Shown in pieces: positions 4,766-5,432 of a stretch of 5,432 nt of DNA. The stretch lies in assembly GCA_964654535.1 (NCBI GenBank), contig CAZZIZ010000221.1, positions 1 through 5,432 on the forward strand, in the 5' to 3' direction. This stretch comes from CAZZIZ01 sp964654535. GTDB taxonomy: Bacteria; Bacteroidota; Bacteroidia; Chitinophagales; UBA2359. Each line of letters opens with the position of its first letter. Within the stretch, counting starts at the first letter, position 1. The notes beneath the pieces are model-generated. The model did not search any database, had not been told where the DNA came from, and saw only the letters and a list, made by a program, of their open reading frames with translations. The translations under genes were made by a program, and so were the position numbers.

Positions 4766-5353
4766 GTGAAGTATAGCATCAAATTATTTTTTCTATTCGT
4801 GCTCGTGGTTTCGGTTTTCGCTTGCCAGACGCCAGCAGAGAATGCACAAACGGGCGACCTACCCGACCCTCCCGAAAAACTCAATTCCGCTGAAGCACTG
4901 AAGCGAAAGGCATTGGGGCAAAGCGGTGAGCGCCAGAAGGTCAATGTCCGCAACTTAAGCGGCCGCTGGCTGACCAACTTGCTCGATGTGCGGATGACAT
5001 CGGTCAAAGGCATTCCCGATTCTACTTCTTTTATCTCTGCGCGAACGGGTACGTTTTTGGAGCGCTTGGGTATTCAGCAGATGGAGTATTGGTTTCGAGA
5101 TAACGGCGCCTACAATATTATTTACCGCGACAAGGGCGATGCCATCGTGCGAACGTTTAACGGCAACTGGAGTTTGCAAGGAACGACCTTGGTACTAGAC
5201 GAGGTCTCGCCTAAGCGAAATACTTTCTACTACGAGTTTACCGCTCCATTTGAAGAAGACTACCAAGCGCGTCTGCGCGGGGTTTTGGATTATGATTACG
5301 ACGGCGAGGACGACGACAAGGTTATTATGGTCTTGGAGAAAATGAGTGAGTAG
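4766..5353 (+). CDS. Putative lipoprotein with lipocalin-like pattern
   Basis: This 195-residue protein has a type II signal peptide: a basic MKYSIK, a hydrophobic core (7-19) and a lipobox ending VFAC, with Cys20 as the probable lipidated residue. A short polar, Pro-rich linker (21-50) follows. LSGRW (64-68), the FRDNGAYNIIYRDKG stretch (110-124) and a GNWSLQGTTLVLDE (133-146) beta pattern then resemble lipocalin-like lipoproteins of Bacteroidota. The acidic stretch DYDYDGEDDD (175-184) has a D-x-D-x-D-G look that could bind Ca2+. The start is GTG at 4766: an in-frame TAG at 4760-4762 excludes anything further upstream, and the next in-frame ATG would lose the signal peptide. The start sits 11 bp after the preceding terminator, leaving little room for a leader. 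The lipoprotein call is fairly strong; lipocalin membership is inference from pattern only. Confidence 0.8.
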   Translation: MKYSIKLFFLFVLVVSVFACQTPAENAQTGDLPDPPEKLNSAEALKRKALGQSGERQKVNVRNLSGRWLTNLLDVRMTSVKGIPDSTSFISARTGTFLERLGIQQMEYWFRDNGAYNIIYRDKGDAIVRTFNGNWSLQGTTLVLDEVSPKRNTFYYEFTAPFEEDYQARLRGVLDYDYDGEDDDKVIMVLEKMSE

Positions 5354-5397
5354 TTTCTTTTCCGTTTTTATTTAGCGATTTTATTTTTTGATTATTT

Positions 5398-5432
5398 GGG
5401 CAGCCTTCTGGCTATCCGCTTGTACTCGGCAC
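5398..5432 (+). other. Possible beginning of a second structured intergenic element (cut by window edge)
   Basis: GGGCAGCCTTCTGGCTATCCGCT begins 44 bp after the lipoprotein stop, preceded by T-rich DNA. It contains a small AGCC-TTCT-GGCT hairpin (5402-5413). Its GGGC...TTC.GGCT..CGCT order echoes the GGGCTTTCGGGGCTCGCT segment inside the element at 3101-3264, and both lie downstream of a stop codon in the sense direction. The rest is outside the window, so the relationship is tentative. Confidence 0.3.

Noticed and set aside
4759..5179. Two minus-strand open frames opposite the lipoprotein gene
   Set aside because: They overlap each other and oppose a gene with a good signal peptide and a consistent beta pattern. 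They have no features of their own.

Overview
The window looks like chromosomal DNA of a member of the Bacteroidota, probably Flavobacteriales-like. The evidence is the protein families (a DUF2071/DoxX-like/methyltransferase cluster, DUF4202, a stand-alone precorrin-2 dehydrogenase/ferrochelatase), A-rich leaders mostly lacking a Shine-Dalgarno sequence, and -7 boxes of the Bacteroidota TAnnTTTG type. Nothing here fixes the genus. There are no tRNA or rRNA genes, CRISPR arrays, transposases or phage genes.

Left block (1-1629, minus strand): a tightly packed three-gene operon read right to left. It holds a four-helix DoxX-like membrane protein, a DUF2071 protein coupled to it by a 4-bp ATGA overlap, and a membrane-anchored class I SAM methyltransferase whose start overlaps the DUF2071 gene by 37 bp. 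The methyltransferase runs off the left edge of the window.

Middle block (1742-2948): a DUF4202 gene on the plus strand converges on a siroheme-synthesis gene on the minus strand, with only 16 bp between their stop codons. The siroheme enzyme makes the prosthetic group of assimilatory sulfite/nitrite reductases. The uroporphyrinogen-III methyltransferase and the reductase are not in the window.

Intergenic 2949-3272 has no credible gene. It holds a strong intrinsic terminator (3048-3081) and a roughly 165-bp highly structured element (3101-3264). The element lies directly downstream of the LysM gene and folds better as minus-strand RNA than as plus-strand RNA. It resembles an uncharacterised family of intergenic elements that I recall from Bacteroidota genomes. 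A possible start of a second copy lies at the right edge (5398-5432), also downstream of a stop codon and in the sense direction of the upstream gene.

Right block: a minus-strand dodecin-LysM (Kbp/YgaU-like) gene pair (3273-3973) diverges from a plus-strand DUF937 gene (4090-4686). The DUF937 gene ends in a textbook terminator. It is followed by a GTG-started putative lipoprotein with a lipocalin-like sequence pattern (4766-5353). Most of the window is ordinary core or accessory metabolism; the structured 3'-UTR element is the least explained item.
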